Positions 1 to 10,409 of a stretch of 64,000 nt of DNA are shown piece by piece. Both the position numbers and the translations under genes were made by a program. The DNA is from Opitutia bacterium. Lineage in GTDB: Bacteria; Verrucomicrobiota; Verrucomicrobiae; Opitutales; Opitutaceae. Below the pieces are notes generated by a model that searched no databases, was not told the origin of the DNA, and saw nothing but the letters and a program-made list of their open reading frames with translations. The DNA lies in the NCBI GenBank assembly GCA_947442255.1, contig CANEVO010000001.1:90849-154848 (forward strand), read 5' to 3'. Every line of letters starts with the position of its first letter. Position 1 is the first letter of the stretch.

Positions 1-1254
1 CAGCAGCCCGTGCCCGACTCCCTCGACCTCCCGACCGCAATCGGGTTTGCGCTGAAGAACAATTTTTCCATCCGCCAGGCGCGCGAGCGCATCCGGCAGC
101 AGGAGGGCGTCGTGGTCGAAATTTCCTCCCGCATGATCCCGAATGTCGGGGCTAGCGCAGTTTATCAGCGCAACGACCAAGACATCTCCACCGGCTTCCC
201 GCCCAGCAACCAGACGTGGCAGGTCAATTTGACAGTGGCGCAGGCGCTCTATGCGGGTCGCGGAATCCAATCGGCTGTCAAAGGCTCCAAACTCACCCGG
301 GAAGCGGCGATGCTCGATCTGCAGGCGGTGATCAACGACTCGCTCCTGCAGGTGCGCACTTCGTTCTACCGCGTGCTCCTCGCGCGGGAGCAGATCAAGG
401 TCCAGGAATCGAATCTCGAATTGCTGCAACAACAGCTTAAGACCGCGACGGAGCGTTACGATGCCGGCACGGTGTCGAGCTTCGAGAAGCTCCGGGCGGA
501 GGTCGCCGTTGCCAATGCGAAGGTTCCGCTGATCACCGCGCGCAACGACTACCGGTTGTCGATCGAGTCCTTGCGGCAGGCGCTGGGTTTCACCAGCGCG
601 ACGACGGAATCAGCTGGGAAGGTCCCGGATCTGGTGGGCACCTTGGAATACACGCCGCAGGCATTCGATCTGCAGGCGGCGTTCGATGCGGCACGGGCCA
701 AGCGACCCGACCTCGAGCGGATTGTCCGGCTCGCGGATGCGCGTGGCGAAGCGGTCACGGCGGCCCGTTCGGGCGGCTACCCGAACGTTTCGGCCTTTGG
801 CGGACTGGCGATGCGCAAGGGCCCCACGAATAATTTCGGCGATTCGAACAGCGGATGGCTTCTGGGCGTGCAGTCGCAATGGAATATCTTCGACGGTCGT
901 GCCACGAAGGGGCGCGTGGCTCAGGCGAAATCGTTGCTCGAACAGACCCGGCTCACACTGACCGAGGCGCAACTCGCGGTCGACGTCGAGGTGCGGCGCG
1001 CTCATTCGCAGTGGCAGCAGGCCACCGAGCTGGCTGAAGCCTCGGCCCGGGTCGTGGAACAGGCGACCGAGGCGGTTCGTCTGGCGAACGCGCGGTATAA
1101 TGCCGGCACCGGCACGCAGCTGGACGTCTTGCAAGCCCAGGTCGATCTCACCACCGCGCGGACCAATCAAATTCAAGCCTACTACGGTTACAACGTTGCC
1201 GTTGCCTCGTTGCGGAAAGCCACGGGCCAGGCTGACGAGTTCATCAAGAACTAA
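1..1254 (+). CDS. TolC-family outer membrane efflux protein (5' end outside window)
   Basis: The reading frame is open from the left edge, with a possible GTG at position 10. It has no signal peptide, so the true start probably lies upstream. The roughly 414 visible residues have the two-repeat layout of outer membrane efflux proteins (OEP/TolC). Each half carries a long heptad-rich helical pair (about residues 90-160 and 300-400), and the second ends with the typical ANARYNAGTGTQLDVLQAQ segment. The first repeat has the matching ATERYDAGTVSSFEKLRAE. Such proteins form the trimeric outer membrane duct of RND or ABC efflux pumps or type I secretion. The partner genes would be expected upstream, outside the window. 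An AsmA-like gene follows on the same strand after 84 bases. The family assignment is firm; the substrate cannot be told. Confidence 0.88.
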   Translation, partial: QQPVPDSLDLPTAIGFALKNNFSIRQARERIRQQEGVVVEISSRMIPNVGASAVYQRNDQDISTGFPPSNQTWQVNLTVAQALYAGRGIQSAVKGSKLTREAAMLDLQAVINDSLLQVRTSFYRVLLAREQIKVQESNLELLQQQLKTATERYDAGTVSSFEKLRAEVAVANAKVPLITARNDYRLSIESLRQALGFTSATTESAGKVPDLVGTLEYTPQAFDLQAAFDAARAKRPDLERIVRLADARGEAVTAARSGGYPNVSAFGGLAMRKGPTNNFGDSNSGWLLGVQSQWNIFDGRATKGRVAQAKSLLEQTRLTLTEAQLAVDVEVRRAHSQWQQATELAEASARVVEQATEAVRLANARYNAGTGTQLDVLQAQVDLTTARTNQIQAYYGYNVAVASLRKATGQADEFIKN

Positions 1255-1338
1255 CGATCGCCGGCACCGGGGCGCCGTCGGCACTCGAATGTCGAAAGCA
1301 GGCGCAATTCCTACCGTGCAAGGCCGTCGACTCCGCAC

Positions 1339-4311
1339 ATGAAACCCCTCCGGCTCGTTCTCATCGGCACGGGGGCGGTTTTTGCCCTGGGGTTGATCAC
1401 GCTGGCCGTGGTGTCCCGTCCGTCGTTCCAGACGTGGGCGGTGCGCCGGGCGCTGGCTTCGATGCCGGCCGTGCAGGCCACGGTCGGTTCGGTGTCGGCC
1501 GGGCTGAATCACGTCGTGGTTACGGACGTTCGCATCGTGCAGAGCGACGCCACGCTCGTCCTGCCCGCGATCGAGGCCGACCTCCCCCTTTTTTTAGTCA
1601 TCACGGGCGGAAAAGTCATGGTTTCGCGATTCGTCGCCAAAGGATGGAGACTCGATTGGTCGACGGCTCCGGTTGGCGTTTCAGCCGTTCCAGCGTCCTC
1701 CGGTCAGGCCGCTGCGCGGGTATTCGCGGGAATTTTCAGCCTGTTGGAGCTGCCCTTGGAGCTGGTGCTCGATGGGGTACATCTCACGGGTGAAGTGACA
1801 CTGCCCGATGCCCGCGGCACCGCTAAGGTTACAATTGCCGGCGGCGGTATCGGGACAAATCGCGAGGGAAAGTTCGATCTTTCCGCCGAGGTGGCACTCG
1901 CCGACCGGGACGTTCGGGCGGTTAATCTGCGCGGAACGATCGCCGCCGCGATGGACACGCCCCGGACGTTTACGCGCGTGACAGGCCGGCTCGATGCCTT
2001 TGCGCTCGGCGAGAAATTCCCGCAGGGCGTGAAGTTGGCGGCGGACATTCACGCCGCCCGGGATGTCCGGGGAGAAACCTACAAGGTGGCCGTGGTTTCT
2101 GAAACCCGCGAACTGCTGGCGGTCCATGCCAGTTTCCCGGCCGCGGCCCGGCAGCTGGATGGCGGTTGGAAGCTCGACATGCATGATTCCGACCTTGCGC
2201 CCTTTACGTTGGGCACCGCCCTGCCGGTCTTCACGCTGGTGGGCGAGGGGACTTTCGCGACCGATCCCACCTTCGCCACCGTGCGGGCCAGCGGGAAACT
2301 CAATGCGACCGCCGATCGGCTCGCGGTCATCCGGCCGGAACTTTCCTCGATCGGCCCGGTGACGATCGCGGCAGACTTTAATCTCGCGCAGCGAGGCGGC
2401 GCCGTGGTCGTTGACCGGCTCGATGCCACCGTGGCCGGCACCCGGCCGGTGGCGACGGTACGGGCGCTGCAGGCCTTCACGTTTGACGTCAGAAGCCGCC
2501 GGCTGGAAGTCGCCGACGCCGCGCGTGAATTGCTCGGCATTAATCTGCAGGGCATTCCGCTCACCTGGGTACAGCCATTTTTCCCAGCCTTGATGATTAC
2601 CGGCGGCGATTTCCAGGGCGAACTCGTTGCGACGGCGCGTTCCGGCGGGATGGCCTTGCAGGCAAAGGCCCCGCTGACCGTGACCGGATTTTCGGCGACT
2701 CAGGACGGGCGTCCGCTCCTGCAGGCGGTCGATTTTTCGGTACAAGCCTCGGCTGACTACGCGCCGCAAGGCTGGCAGGCCGAAGTCACCGATTTCACCG
2801 TCAAGCGGGGTCCGGCCCGGCTGCTGGCTGGCGCGGGGAAGGTTGGCATGCTGGCGGAGGCGAACCAGGCCTTGAAAATCACGGGTAAATTCTCCGCCGA
2901 CCTTCCCGGCTGGCTGGAGCAGCCGGTGGCGGCGGCCGCCCGGGTGCTCACGAAGGGAACGGCCACGGTCGAATTTGCGGCCAGCCTGGGCCTCCGGCGG
3001 GAGTTACAGGCGAGAGTGGTCCTGAGCGAGCTGGCCGCCGATCCGAAAATCACGGCGGAAACGCTGCCGGCGATTTCAGCCGACGTGCGCGTCGATTTCG
3101 CCCCCGACGGGCAAATCGCGTTGAACGCCCCGTTGCTCATCGAGCGCGGCGGCCGACGTTCGGACTTGCTTTTGGCCGGCACATTGCGGACCACGAAAAC
3201 CGCTCTTACGGTGGATGCGCAGGTAACCAGTTCTCATCTCGTCGTCGACGACGCCATGATTCTCGTCGCGGCCATGCCGGGGGGCGGGAAACCGAACGTC
3301 AGTGCCACCAAGGCTCCGCGCGATGTTGCTCCACCGTGGGCTGGCATCAGCGGGTCGGTCGTGCTCGCACTTAAAAAGGTGATTTATTCGGACAGCTTTC
3401 AGGCGACCAACGTTTCCGGCACGCTGCGGCTTGCCGGCGGTTCGGCAAAAATTGAAGGCTTGCGCGCCGGCCTGGGCGCCAACGGCGAAGCGAAGATCGA
3501 TGGCACCGTCATGTTCGACGCAACCGCGCCCCAGCCTTATGGCTTGGCGGCGGATTTGCTGGTCACCGACTTCGATCCGGCGCCGCTCTTTCGCGCGTTC
3601 AATCCCGACCAGCCGGCAACCGTGGAGGGCCGATTCAACGTTACGAGCAAACTGACAGGGCGGGCCGTGGCGCTGGCCGACCTGCCTGCCGGCGCCGGCG
3701 GGTATTTTCAGCTGACGAGTACGGGTGGAGTTTTTCGCGGATTTCCGGTGAGTGTAGCGGCCAAGCTTGAGACGACGAGCGCGCTGGCGGCGGGGATCGC
3801 CCGCCTGGGCAACCTCGCGAACGCGCTGAGCGGTCGGAATGGCAATGCGCTGGAAGCGGTGGCCAACAATGCGCAGGCGGTCAGCGAGCTGGTTAACTCC
3901 TGGAAGGCGATCGCCTACGATCAACTCAGCTTCGCCGTCACGCGCGACACGGCACTCAATGCGGAGCTGAAGGATTTTACGCTGATCTCGCCCGAAATCC
4001 GGCTTTCCGGCCACGGCTTCGCCACGCACCAGCCCGGCGCGCCGTTGCTGGACGACGCGCTTGCGATGGCCTTCACCTTGCGGGCGCGAGGCCGCAATGC
4101 CGACTTGCTGAAGCGGCTCGGCGTGCTCGGTGCGCAACCCGACGATCTGGGCTATGCCGCCTGTACCGTGCCGTTGAATATCCGCGGTACGCTCGGCCGG
4201 CCCGACACGAGTGAACTGAATAGCCGGCTGGCCAGTCTCGCCCTTGAAAAGGGCGGCGTGACCGACAAGGCGGCCGATTTGTTGAATCGACTGATCGGCG
4301 GGGGCAAATGA
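1339..4311 (+). CDS. AsmA/YdbH-like envelope protein, 990 aa
   Basis: The predicted protein has one N-terminal membrane anchor (about residues 5-25, LVLIGTGAVFALGLITLAVV) followed by about 950 residues of mostly beta-strand, low-complexity sequence with repeated short strand-turn patterns. The C-terminal 250 residues resemble AsmA-like C-terminal regions: an FQLTSTGGVFRGFPVSV segment, then repeated 'leu-sgHGf' type strands. AsmA/YdbH-type proteins are inner-membrane-anchored beta-groove proteins linked to phospholipid transport to the outer membrane. That role is family knowledge; membership here rests on architecture and remote similarity. Its stop overlaps an ATG by four bases (ATGA at 4308), but the conserved start of the next gene, yqeY, lies further down at 4386. 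The tolC-like gene upstream is in the same orientation. Confidence 0.62.
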   Translation: MKPLRLVLIGTGAVFALGLITLAVVSRPSFQTWAVRRALASMPAVQATVGSVSAGLNHVVVTDVRIVQSDATLVLPAIEADLPLFLVITGGKVMVSRFVAKGWRLDWSTAPVGVSAVPASSGQAAARVFAGIFSLLELPLELVLDGVHLTGEVTLPDARGTAKVTIAGGGIGTNREGKFDLSAEVALADRDVRAVNLRGTIAAAMDTPRTFTRVTGRLDAFALGEKFPQGVKLAADIHAARDVRGETYKVAVVSETRELLAVHASFPAAARQLDGGWKLDMHDSDLAPFTLGTALPVFTLVGEGTFATDPTFATVRASGKLNATADRLAVIRPELSSIGPVTIAADFNLAQRGGAVVVDRLDATVAGTRPVATVRALQAFTFDVRSRRLEVADAARELLGINLQGIPLTWVQPFFPALMITGGDFQGELVATARSGGMALQAKAPLTVTGFSATQDGRPLLQAVDFSVQASADYAPQGWQAEVTDFTVKRGPARLLAGAGKVGMLAEANQALKITGKFSADLPGWLEQPVAAAARVLTKGTATVEFAASLGLRRELQARVVLSELAADPKITAETLPAISADVRVDFAPDGQIALNAPLLIERGGRRSDLLLAGTLRTTKTALTVDAQVTSSHLVVDDAMILVAAMPGGGKPNVSATKAPRDVAPPWAGISGSVVLALKKVIYSDSFQATNVSGTLRLAGGSAKIEGLRAGLGANGEAKIDGTVMFDATAPQPYGLAADLLVTDFDPAPLFRAFNPDQPATVEGRFNVTSKLTGRAVALADLPAGAGGYFQLTSTGGVFRGFPVSVAAKLETTSALAAGIARLGNLANALSGRNGNALEAVANNAQAVSELVNSWKAIAYDQLSFAVTRDTALNAELKDFTLISPEIRLSGHGFATHQPGAPLLDDALAMAFTLRARGRNADLLKRLGVLGAQPDDLGYAACTVPLNIRGTLGRPDTSELNSRLASLALEKGGVTDKAADLLNRLIGGGK

Positions 4312-4325
4312 TCCGCCGGCCGACC

Positions 4326-4341
4326 GGCTGGCTGGCTGGCT
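4326..4341. repeat. Short tandem repeat (GGCT)x4
   Basis: Four perfect GGCT units followed by a partial unit lie between the end of the AsmA-like gene and the conserved start of yqeY. A tetranucleotide tract could slip. Here it sits upstream of the most likely yqeY start, so it would alter only the upstream in-frame extension or leader. Confidence 0.6.
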
Positions 4342-4385
4342 GGGAAACGCTTGCGCTCCCACGGCCCGGCGAGTCAGTTGTTTCC

Positions 4386-4835
4386 ATGTCCTCGATTTAC
4401 GAAAAACTTCGCGCCGATATTGTGGTTTCGATGAAGGCCCGCGATGCGGCGACGACGACCGCGTTGCGCACCGCCGATGCCGCCATCAAGCGCGCGGCAA
4501 TGGATGGCAACAAGGAGATCGATGACGCGCTCGTGATCGCGACGGTGCGCAAGGCCGTGAAAAACCTCGCCGACGCAAAAGTGGATTTCGAGCGGGGTGG
4601 GCGGGCTGATTTGGTCGCGGCCAACGAAACCGAGATCCGGGTGTTGGAGAAATATCTGCCGCAGGGACTCGATCCCGCCAAGCTGGACGCGCTGATTGCC
4701 GAAGCGATCCAGCAGACGGGGGCGCAGTCGAAAAAGGAAATGGGCAAGGTGATCGCCGCCCTGAAACAACGGCCGGAGGCGGGCCTGATCGACTTTGGCG
4801 TCGTGAGTAAACTGGTGCAGGCCAAGTTGCCGTAA
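4386..4835 (+). CDS. yqeY: YqeY/GatB-related domain protein
   Basis: A 149-residue protein matching the whole YqeY family (usual length about 147-150). It has an N-terminal helical domain starting SSIYEKLRADI and a C-terminal GatB/YqeY-like helical domain with LEKYLPQGLD and KKEMGKVIAALKQRPEAG, both typical landmarks. The frame is open further upstream to an ATG at 4308 that overlaps the stop of the preceding gene. I chose 4386 because family similarity begins there. YqeY is related to the tRNA-binding tail of GatB and GatE, and its own biochemical role is not well defined. It is probably cotranscribed with the AsmA-like gene. Confidence 0.9.
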   Translation: MSSIYEKLRADIVVSMKARDAATTTALRTADAAIKRAAMDGNKEIDDALVIATVRKAVKNLADAKVDFERGGRADLVAANETEIRVLEKYLPQGLDPAKLDALIAEAIQQTGAQSKKEMGKVIAALKQRPEAGLIDFGVVSKLVQAKLP

Positions 4836-4871
4836 TGACGGCGGCCGAGCGTGGCCGGTGGGGCGCGTGAT

Positions 4872-6963
4872 TCAGCTGGCGGCGGCTGCGGGCCAGCCGG
4901 CGTCCGGGCCCCGGCGAGTCACCCGCAGCACGAGCCAGCTGGCGAGATAAAGGACGATTACCAGTAGCGACAGGCGTTGGTTGCCGACCAGCATGCCGAG
5001 GTATTCGCAAAAGCCGCCGAGCATGGCTCCGATCAAATTTGCGCCAAACGCCGCGGACGGCGATTTTGCGGCGCGAAACGTGGTGGAAAAGATGATGCCG
5101 GCGAAAAACACCGGCAGGGGCACGGCGAGCAACGCCCACAGCAGCCGCCCGGTGAAATCGAAAGCGAGGACGGTCTCCCGTGGCACCGCCAGCAGCAACA
5201 ACAGCGTCGCGAACAACGGCGCGTACAGCCGGAACGAGAACGCGCGGATCCGGTCCGCGACGGTATTGCCGGCCATCACCATCAGAAGAACGCCGGCCAC
5301 GACGATTGTCGTCACCAGCCACGTCGTGCCAAAATAGAGCGTGCAATCGCCGATGCTCTTGGTTTCCAGCAACAGGAAGGCCATGCCGAGGAAAGCGAAA
5401 TGCAGATCCTCGCGCCCGAAGGAACGCCGGCGGAGCGTCACGAGCGCCCCGACGGAGAAAGTCAGCAAGGTGTCGATCGCGAACAGGTAGTCGGAGGGGA
5501 TCGTCTTGCGGATGAGGTGAGGTACGGCCAGTCATCGGTGGCGAGGTCGGTGATCGGCGGCGTTTCAAACAGGGCACGGTTAAACGAGCCGACCGCGGCG
5601 GTCAGTTTCAGGCCGGGATCCTTCGGGGCAGATGAGAATCATCTGTTGGCCGTGGATATACATCGCGGGCGGGCGGGCAACCGCCTCCGTCACCATGCGG
5701 AATAACTTCGGTCCGAGCCACCCGCGGCCGAGATAGAAGGAAAGGGAGAGCACGCCGTTTTCGCCGAGGAGTCCGTAGGCGGAGCGGAGGCTTTCGACCG
5801 TGTAGACGTAGCCGTCGAGCCGGACATTGCTCATGCTGCTGAACAAAGTCTGGGAATCGAGGAATCCAAAAACCACCAGGTCGTCACCGGGCCTGGCCCG
5901 TTGGAGGTAGGCCCGCGCGTCGTCGATGTGCAGCGCCACCCGCGGATTGGCATACGGCGCGGCGGCGTTGAAGCGCCCGGAAATCCAGGCGATGACCCGG
6001 TCGATCTCCACCGCATCCACCTTCCGGCTACCCGAGGCGAGCGCCGCCTCGATGTCGGTGCCGCCGCCCGCGCCGACCACGAGGACCCGTTCGCGCCCCG
6101 CCGCGATCGCGTAGGGCAGGCGGTATTGCCCGGCCATTTTGCCGACGTAAGCCGCGTGGGGAGATGGGGGATCGTAGCGGGCGGGATCGAAGGTGGCGTC
6201 GAAGTGATAGCCGAGTTGGTTCACCTTGACGGCGTAGATCGGCGGGTTGCGCATCGTGCGCAGATCCGCGGGAGGCTGGGACTCCGTTTGCAGCGGAGTC
6301 TCGGTGCGGTGGACCGTGATGTAATAGTAGGGCGACCAGATCGCGGCCCGGTCGGTGGTCAGGCCCATCACGGTGAGCACGCCGGCGAACACGAGAAGGG
6401 CGGTTGCCCGCCGCGCCGAGAGGGCGAGGAAAATCAGCATCACGATCACCATGCCAACCAGGGGCGAAAACAGCTTCAGGGAAAACAGGCCGAAGCCGAG
6501 TGTGCCGCAGAGACTGCCGGCAATGTCCCAGCCATAGGCTTGCAGCCGCGGCAGGGCATGAAACAAACCGCCCATCTTCTGACCAAGCGGGACAAATATC
6601 AGCGCGTTGGCGGCAAAGATCCAGACGAGCAGGAGCGTATTCAACATCGCGGGGTCCAGCGCGTGAAAGCGAGCTTCGCCCGTGGAGGTGCCGATGACGA
6701 AATTCCGGCACAGCAGCAGGGTGCCGATATTGACCGCCAGAAAGCCGGGAAACCATTCGAACAGCCGCCATTTGCGGTCGGCCATCATCGCCCCGACGCC
6801 GAGCCCCAGAAAATGAACCCAGCAGCATTAGGTTGGCGTAGTAGGCGACCAGATAGACCACGGAGGGCACCCACCGGATCACCATCATTTCGAGGAACAG
6901 CGCGGTGAACGAGAGTGCGAACATCTGCCCTATCAGGCGGGGGGTGGCGATGGCCAGTGTCAT
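4872..6963 (-). pseudogene. Membrane spermidine-synthase-like protein, three frameshifts
   Basis: Read leftwards from an ATG at 6963, three frames together give one continuous multi-membrane protein of about 690 residues. It has N-terminal membrane helices (LSFTALFLEMMVIRWVPSV), further helices, and a SAM-binding Rossmann domain with VLVVGAGGGTDIEAAL and AVEIDR. The C-terminal helices contain HFAFLGMAFLLLETKSIG, a hallmark of large spermidine-synthase-like membrane proteins. The frame breaks at 6810-6813 (one extra A in a run of four on the plus strand), at about 5622-5626 (one extra base in a G run), and at about 5515-5525 (one base missing in a GAGGTGAGGT tract). Such proteins are usually annotated as fused transporter/methyltransferase; their substrate is unknown. 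Three separate lesions favour a true pseudogene, but homopolymer sequencing error could account for two of them. Confidence 0.8.
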
Positions 6964-7163
6964 GTCGGGCGCCTGGGCGATTCAAATTCTGGGAAGTCCG
7001 GTGGAAGCTCTACCTCTGTCGGATCGATCATACGCGTCGAAATTCGAACAAATGAAATTCACGCTTTCGGGATACGCGGCGGCCACGCCACCCCGGCGTT
7101 AGCTCAAATGCCCGGCCGGCTCACGGCCGATGCACGGCTAGCGCGAAGCCGCCGCGGGGCGCG

Positions 7164-8507
7164 CTACCTTCCGGGAAAGCTGCCCTTGCCGCGCATGGCT
7201 TCCATCTGGCGCATCATCTTCTTGGCGCCACCACCCTTGAACATTCGCATCATCTTCTGCATCTGCTGGAATTGTTTCAGGAGCTGGTTGACCTCGACGA
7301 TTTTGACCCCGGCACCGTTGGCGATCCGCTGCCGGCGGCTGCCGTTGAGGATATCTGGCTTCCGGCGTTCCTGCCGGGTCATCGACTTGATGATCGCCTC
7401 GGTCCGCGCCATTTGGAGGTCCGCGCCCTCCGGCACCTGCATGCCGCTCATGCCGGGCATCATGCCCATAATGCTCTGCATCGACCCCATTTTCTTCACC
7501 TGCTGCATCTGCGAAAGAAAGTCCTCGAGGTCGAAATCCGCCTTGCGCAGTTTTTCGGCCATCTGCTCGGCCTCCTTTTGGTCGAAGGTTTCCTGCGCTT
7601 TTTCGACGAGCGACACGACGTCACCCATGCCGAGGATGCGCGAGGCCAGCCGGTCGGGATAAAAGGTTTCGAAGTCCGCGGTTTTTTCACCGGTGCCGAT
7701 GAATTTGATCGGCACGCCTGTGACCGCTTTGATCGAGAGCGCGGCGCCCCCGCGCGTGTCGCCGTCCATCTTGGTGAGGACGAGACCGGTGAGAGCGAGC
7801 GCCTCGTGAAACGTCTTGGCGACGTTGACGGCTTCCTGGCCGAGGGCGCCGTCCGCAACGAGCAGAACCTCATCGGGCTTGATCCGGGCATGCAGTTTTT
7901 TGACCTCCTCGATCAGGTCGGCGTCGATTTGCAACCGGCCGGCGGTGTCGAAGATGATGCAATCGGCGGTGGCGGCGAGGCCGGCGGCCAGACCGGCCGC
8001 GCCGATGGCCGGCACGTCCTTCGAGGCGCGATCGGCGTAGAACCCGATTTCCTCCTGACGGGCCAGGATCTCGAGCTGGTCGATGGCGGCAGGGCGGTAT
8101 ACATCGCCTGCGACCACAAAGGGCCGGTAACCGCGCTTCTTTAGGAGCCGGCCAAGTTTGGCGGCCGACGTGGTTTTGCCGGAACCGTGCAGTCCGACCA
8201 TCAGGACTTTCAACGGGCGGGAAGCGGAGAGATCCGTGGTGCCTTCGCCGAGGAGCCGGACGAGCTCGTTATGAATGATTTTGACGACCTGCTGCCCGGG
8301 GGCGACGCCCTTGAGGACCTCCTGGCCGACACATTGCTGCTGCACGCGTTCGACGAATTCGCGCGCCACCTTGAAATGCACGTCGGCGGCGAGCAGCGCG
8401 GTGCGCACTTCCTGGAGTGCCTCCGCCATGTTGTCTTCGGAGAGTTTGCCAACGCCGCGCAGATTGCGGAGGGCGCTGCCCAATTTTTCGGTGAGGGATT
8501 CGAACAT
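7164..8507 (-). CDS. ffh: Signal recognition particle GTPase Ffh (SRP54)
   Basis: A 447-residue full-length Ffh. It has the N-terminal helical domain from [10 protein letters not shown], a G domain with Walker [10 protein letters not shown] at about residues 105-113, the DTAGRLQ and [10 protein letters not shown] motifs, and a C-terminal methionine-rich M domain ([17 protein letters not shown], then [11 protein letters not shown] and [10 protein letters not shown]) that binds SRP RNA and signal peptides. It works with SRP RNA and FtsY to target nascent membrane proteins. The frame continues upstream of this ATG, but family similarity starts at 8507. The gene is transcribed away from the divergent Lrp-type regulator at 8637. 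No SRP RNA gene was recognised nearby. Confidence 0.97.
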   Translation of the reverse strand: MFESLTEKLGSALRNLRGVGKLSEDNMAEALQEVRTALLAADVHFKVAREFVERVQQQCVGQEVLKGVAPGQQVVKIIHNELVRLLGEGTTDLSASRPLKVLMVGLHGSGKTTSAAKLGRLLKKRGYRPFVVAGDVYRPAAIDQLEILARQEEIGFYADRASKDVPAIGAAGLAAGLAATADCIIFDTAGRLQIDADLIEEVKKLHARIKPDEVLLVADGALGQEAVNVAKTFHEALALTGLVLTKMDGDTRGGAALSIKAVTGVPIKFIGTGEKTADFETFYPDRLASRILGMGDVVSLVEKAQETFDQKEAEQMAEKLRKADFDLEDFLSQMQQVKKMGSMQSIMGMMPGMSGMQVPEGADLQMARTEAIIKSMTRQERRKPDILNGSRRQRIANGAGVKIVEVNQLLKQFQQMQKMMRMFKGGGAKKMMRQMEAMRGKGSFPGR

Positions 8508-8636
8508 GAAACGCGAACCGTGTGGCGGAATGGAGGGCGAGGCAAGCCGTCGGCATACGCCCCGGACGCGGTCGGCCGAGCCCGCGAATTTTCGTCCTCG
8601 TAAATGCCGGTGGATTTCCGGATAATCGGCGCCTCT

Positions 8637-9125
8637 ATGAACCCTGTTCTCAAGCTCTTGATCGACGGCGGCAGCCTCACGACCGGCCAGATGGCCCAGG
8701 TCGCGGGTCTGACCGAAGCGGAGGTTGATCAGCACCTGGAACAGTTGAAGAAGGATAAAATCTTTCTCGGCTGGCGTCCGGTGCTCGATCTTTCCCGCGA
8801 AGCCGCCGCCGCCGCTGCGGTGCGGGGAGTCATCGAGGTCAAGGTCACGCCCGAGCGCGGCGGCGGATTCAACCGCTTTGCCGAGCGCATTGCGCGGTTT
8901 GACGAGGTCGAATCCTGCTACCTGATGTCGGGCGGCTACGATTTGCTCGTCTTTGTGCGTGGCGCCTCGCTCCAGAAGGTCGCCGCGTTCGTCTCGGAAA
9001 AACTTTCCAGCGTCGAGGGCGTGTTGTCGACCTCCACGCATTTCATGCTGCGTTGTTACAAGGAACAGGGCTTTCTGCTGGACGGCGACGACTCCCAGGG
9101 CACGCGGCTCACGGTGGCTCCCTAA
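8637..9125 (+). CDS. Lrp/AsnC-family transcriptional regulator
   Basis: 162 residues. An N-terminal winged-helix region (about 1-50, [34 protein letters not shown]) is followed by the Lrp/AsnC ligand-binding alpha-beta sandwich (RAM domain), which includes the [21 protein letters not shown] segment. An earlier in-frame ATG exists at 8604; 8637 was chosen because similarity begins at MNPVLKLL. The gene stops nine bases before an aminotransferase gene on the same strand. The same pairing is known in Bacillus subtilis (alaR-alaT), where the Lrp protein controls an alanine aminotransferase. A local regulator of the next gene is therefore the likely role, with an amino acid as effector, but this is inference from gene order. 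Confidence 0.9.
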   Translation: MNPVLKLLIDGGSLTTGQMAQVAGLTEAEVDQHLEQLKKDKIFLGWRPVLDLSREAAAAAAVRGVIEVKVTPERGGGFNRFAERIARFDEVESCYLMSGGYDLLVFVRGASLQKVAAFVSEKLSSVEGVLSTSTHFMLRCYKEQGFLLDGDDSQGTRLTVAP

Positions 9126-9134
9126 ACTACCATC

Positions 9135-10322
9135 ATGAGCACCGACCCAAATCGATGGGTGGCGGGGCATATTGCCACGCTGCCCAAGAGCGGCATCCGC
9201 GATTTCTTCGAACTCGTCGCGAAGATGAAGGGCCAGGACGTCATCTCGCTGGGCGTGGGCGAACCGGATTTCGTCACGCCCTGGCACATCCGCGAGGCGG
9301 CGATCTACGCCCTTGAGCACGGCAAGACCTACTACACGTCAAACCTGGGCATGCCGGAGTTGCGCAAGGCGATCTCCGTTTACGTCGAGCAACACTTCGG
9401 GGTGAGTTATCGCCCGGAGGACCAGGTGATCGTGACCGTCGGCGTGAGCGAGGCGCTCGACCTGGCGTTTCGAGCTTTCTGCAATCCGGGCGACAAGGTG
9501 ATGTTTCACCAGCCCTGTTACGTGAGCTACCAGCCGAGCATCACGCTCGTGCACGGCCAGGCCATCGCGGTGCCGACCTACGCAAAGGATAATTTCGCGC
9601 TCACGGCCGAGGCCTTGCGCGCGGCTTGGCAGCCGGGGGCAAAGATGCTGATGCTCAACCTGCCGTGCAATCCGACCGGTGGCACGTGCACCCGCGAGCA
9701 GTTGCAGAAGATCGCGGACTTCTGCTGTGAAAAGGATCTGCTCGTCTTGAGCGATGAAATCTACTCCGAGCTGACCTTCGAGGGGACGCACACGAGTATT
9801 GCGAGTTTCCCCGGACTGGCGGAACGAACCATCTTCCTGCATGGGTTTTCGAAGGCGTTTGCCATGACGGGATGGCGCATCGGCTATGCCTGCGGGCCGG
9901 CCGTCTTGATCGATGCAATGATGAAGGTGCACCAGTATGCCATGATGTGCGCTTCGATCATCGCTCAGGAGGGCGCGCTCGAGGCCTTGAAGAATGGCTG
10001 GGACCAGGTGTTGAAAATGCGCGAGCAATACCACCGCCGCCGCGATCTGATCGTGCGACGGTTCAACGAAATCGGCCTCAAGTGCCACTCGCCCCGCGGT
10101 AGTTTTTACGCCTTTCCCGACGTGACGCCGAGTGGCCTGAGCGAAAAGGAATTTGCGGTCGGCCTGTTGGAGAAGGAAAAGGTCGCCGTCGTTCCGGGCA
10201 CCGCGTTCGGCGAAAACGGCCGGGGCCACGTTCGCGCCTGCTTCGCGACCGCCTACGACCAGATCATCGTTGCCTGCGATCGCATGGAACGATTCGTCCA
10301 AGGAGCCAGGTCGGGGAGGTGA
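9135..10322 (+). CDS. Class I/II PLP aminotransferase (AlaT-like)
   Basis: 395 residues, a fold-type I aminotransferase of the AspC/AraT/AlaT group. Visible features are SLGVGEPDF near the N-terminus, the substrate/PLP loop NLPCNPTGG, the [13 protein letters not shown] strand carrying the PLP-contacting Asp and Tyr, the Schiff-base lysine in [13 protein letters not shown] (about residue 240), and the C-terminal Arg region GHVRACFAT. It transfers an amino group between an amino acid and a 2-oxo acid in the cytoplasm. Its place directly after an Lrp/AsnC gene mirrors the alaR-alaT pair of Bacillus, so alanine or an aromatic/aspartate-type substrate is plausible. A 7-bp perfect hairpin (GACACTC/GAGTGTC, 10348-10369) follows the gene but lacks a T run. 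Confidence 0.93.
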   Translation: MSTDPNRWVAGHIATLPKSGIRDFFELVAKMKGQDVISLGVGEPDFVTPWHIREAAIYALEHGKTYYTSNLGMPELRKAISVYVEQHFGVSYRPEDQVIVTVGVSEALDLAFRAFCNPGDKVMFHQPCYVSYQPSITLVHGQAIAVPTYAKDNFALTAEALRAAWQPGAKMLMLNLPCNPTGGTCTREQLQKIADFCCEKDLLVLSDEIYSELTFEGTHTSIASFPGLAERTIFLHGFSKAFAMTGWRIGYACGPAVLIDAMMKVHQYAMMCASIIAQEGALEALKNGWDQVLKMREQYHRRRDLIVRRFNEIGLKCHSPRGSFYAFPDVTPSGLSEKEFAVGLLEKEKVAVVPGTAFGENGRGHVRACFATAYDQIIVACDRMERFVQGARSGR

Positions 10323-10409
10323 GGTAATGCCCGGTTTGCGTCGGCCCGACACTCGCCTGCTGGAGTGTCTGGCTATGTTGGCCAGGGTGTTTATCAGTGA
10401 GTCTATTCT

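Noticed and set aside
610..1512. Long minus-strand ORF opposite the tolC-like gene and similar long shadow ORFs throughout (for example 1681-2769, 3076-4362, 28194-30071, 41951-43117, 61168-62499)
   Set aside because: They run opposite or out of frame with well-supported genes, have biased Arg/Pro/His-rich composition typical of GC-rich shadows, and match no family.
8510..8603. Possible tRNA or SRP RNA between ffh and the Lrp-type gene
   Set aside because: GTGGCGGAATGG looks like a tRNA 5' part, but no anticodon arm, T-arm (GTTCGA) or acceptor pairing can be built, and no SRP RNA apical loop (GGAA tetraloop region) is present.
10348..10369. Terminator after the AlaT-like aminotransferase
   Set aside because: A 7-bp stem exists (GACACTC/GAGTGTC), but there is no T run, so it does not meet a rho-independent terminator.
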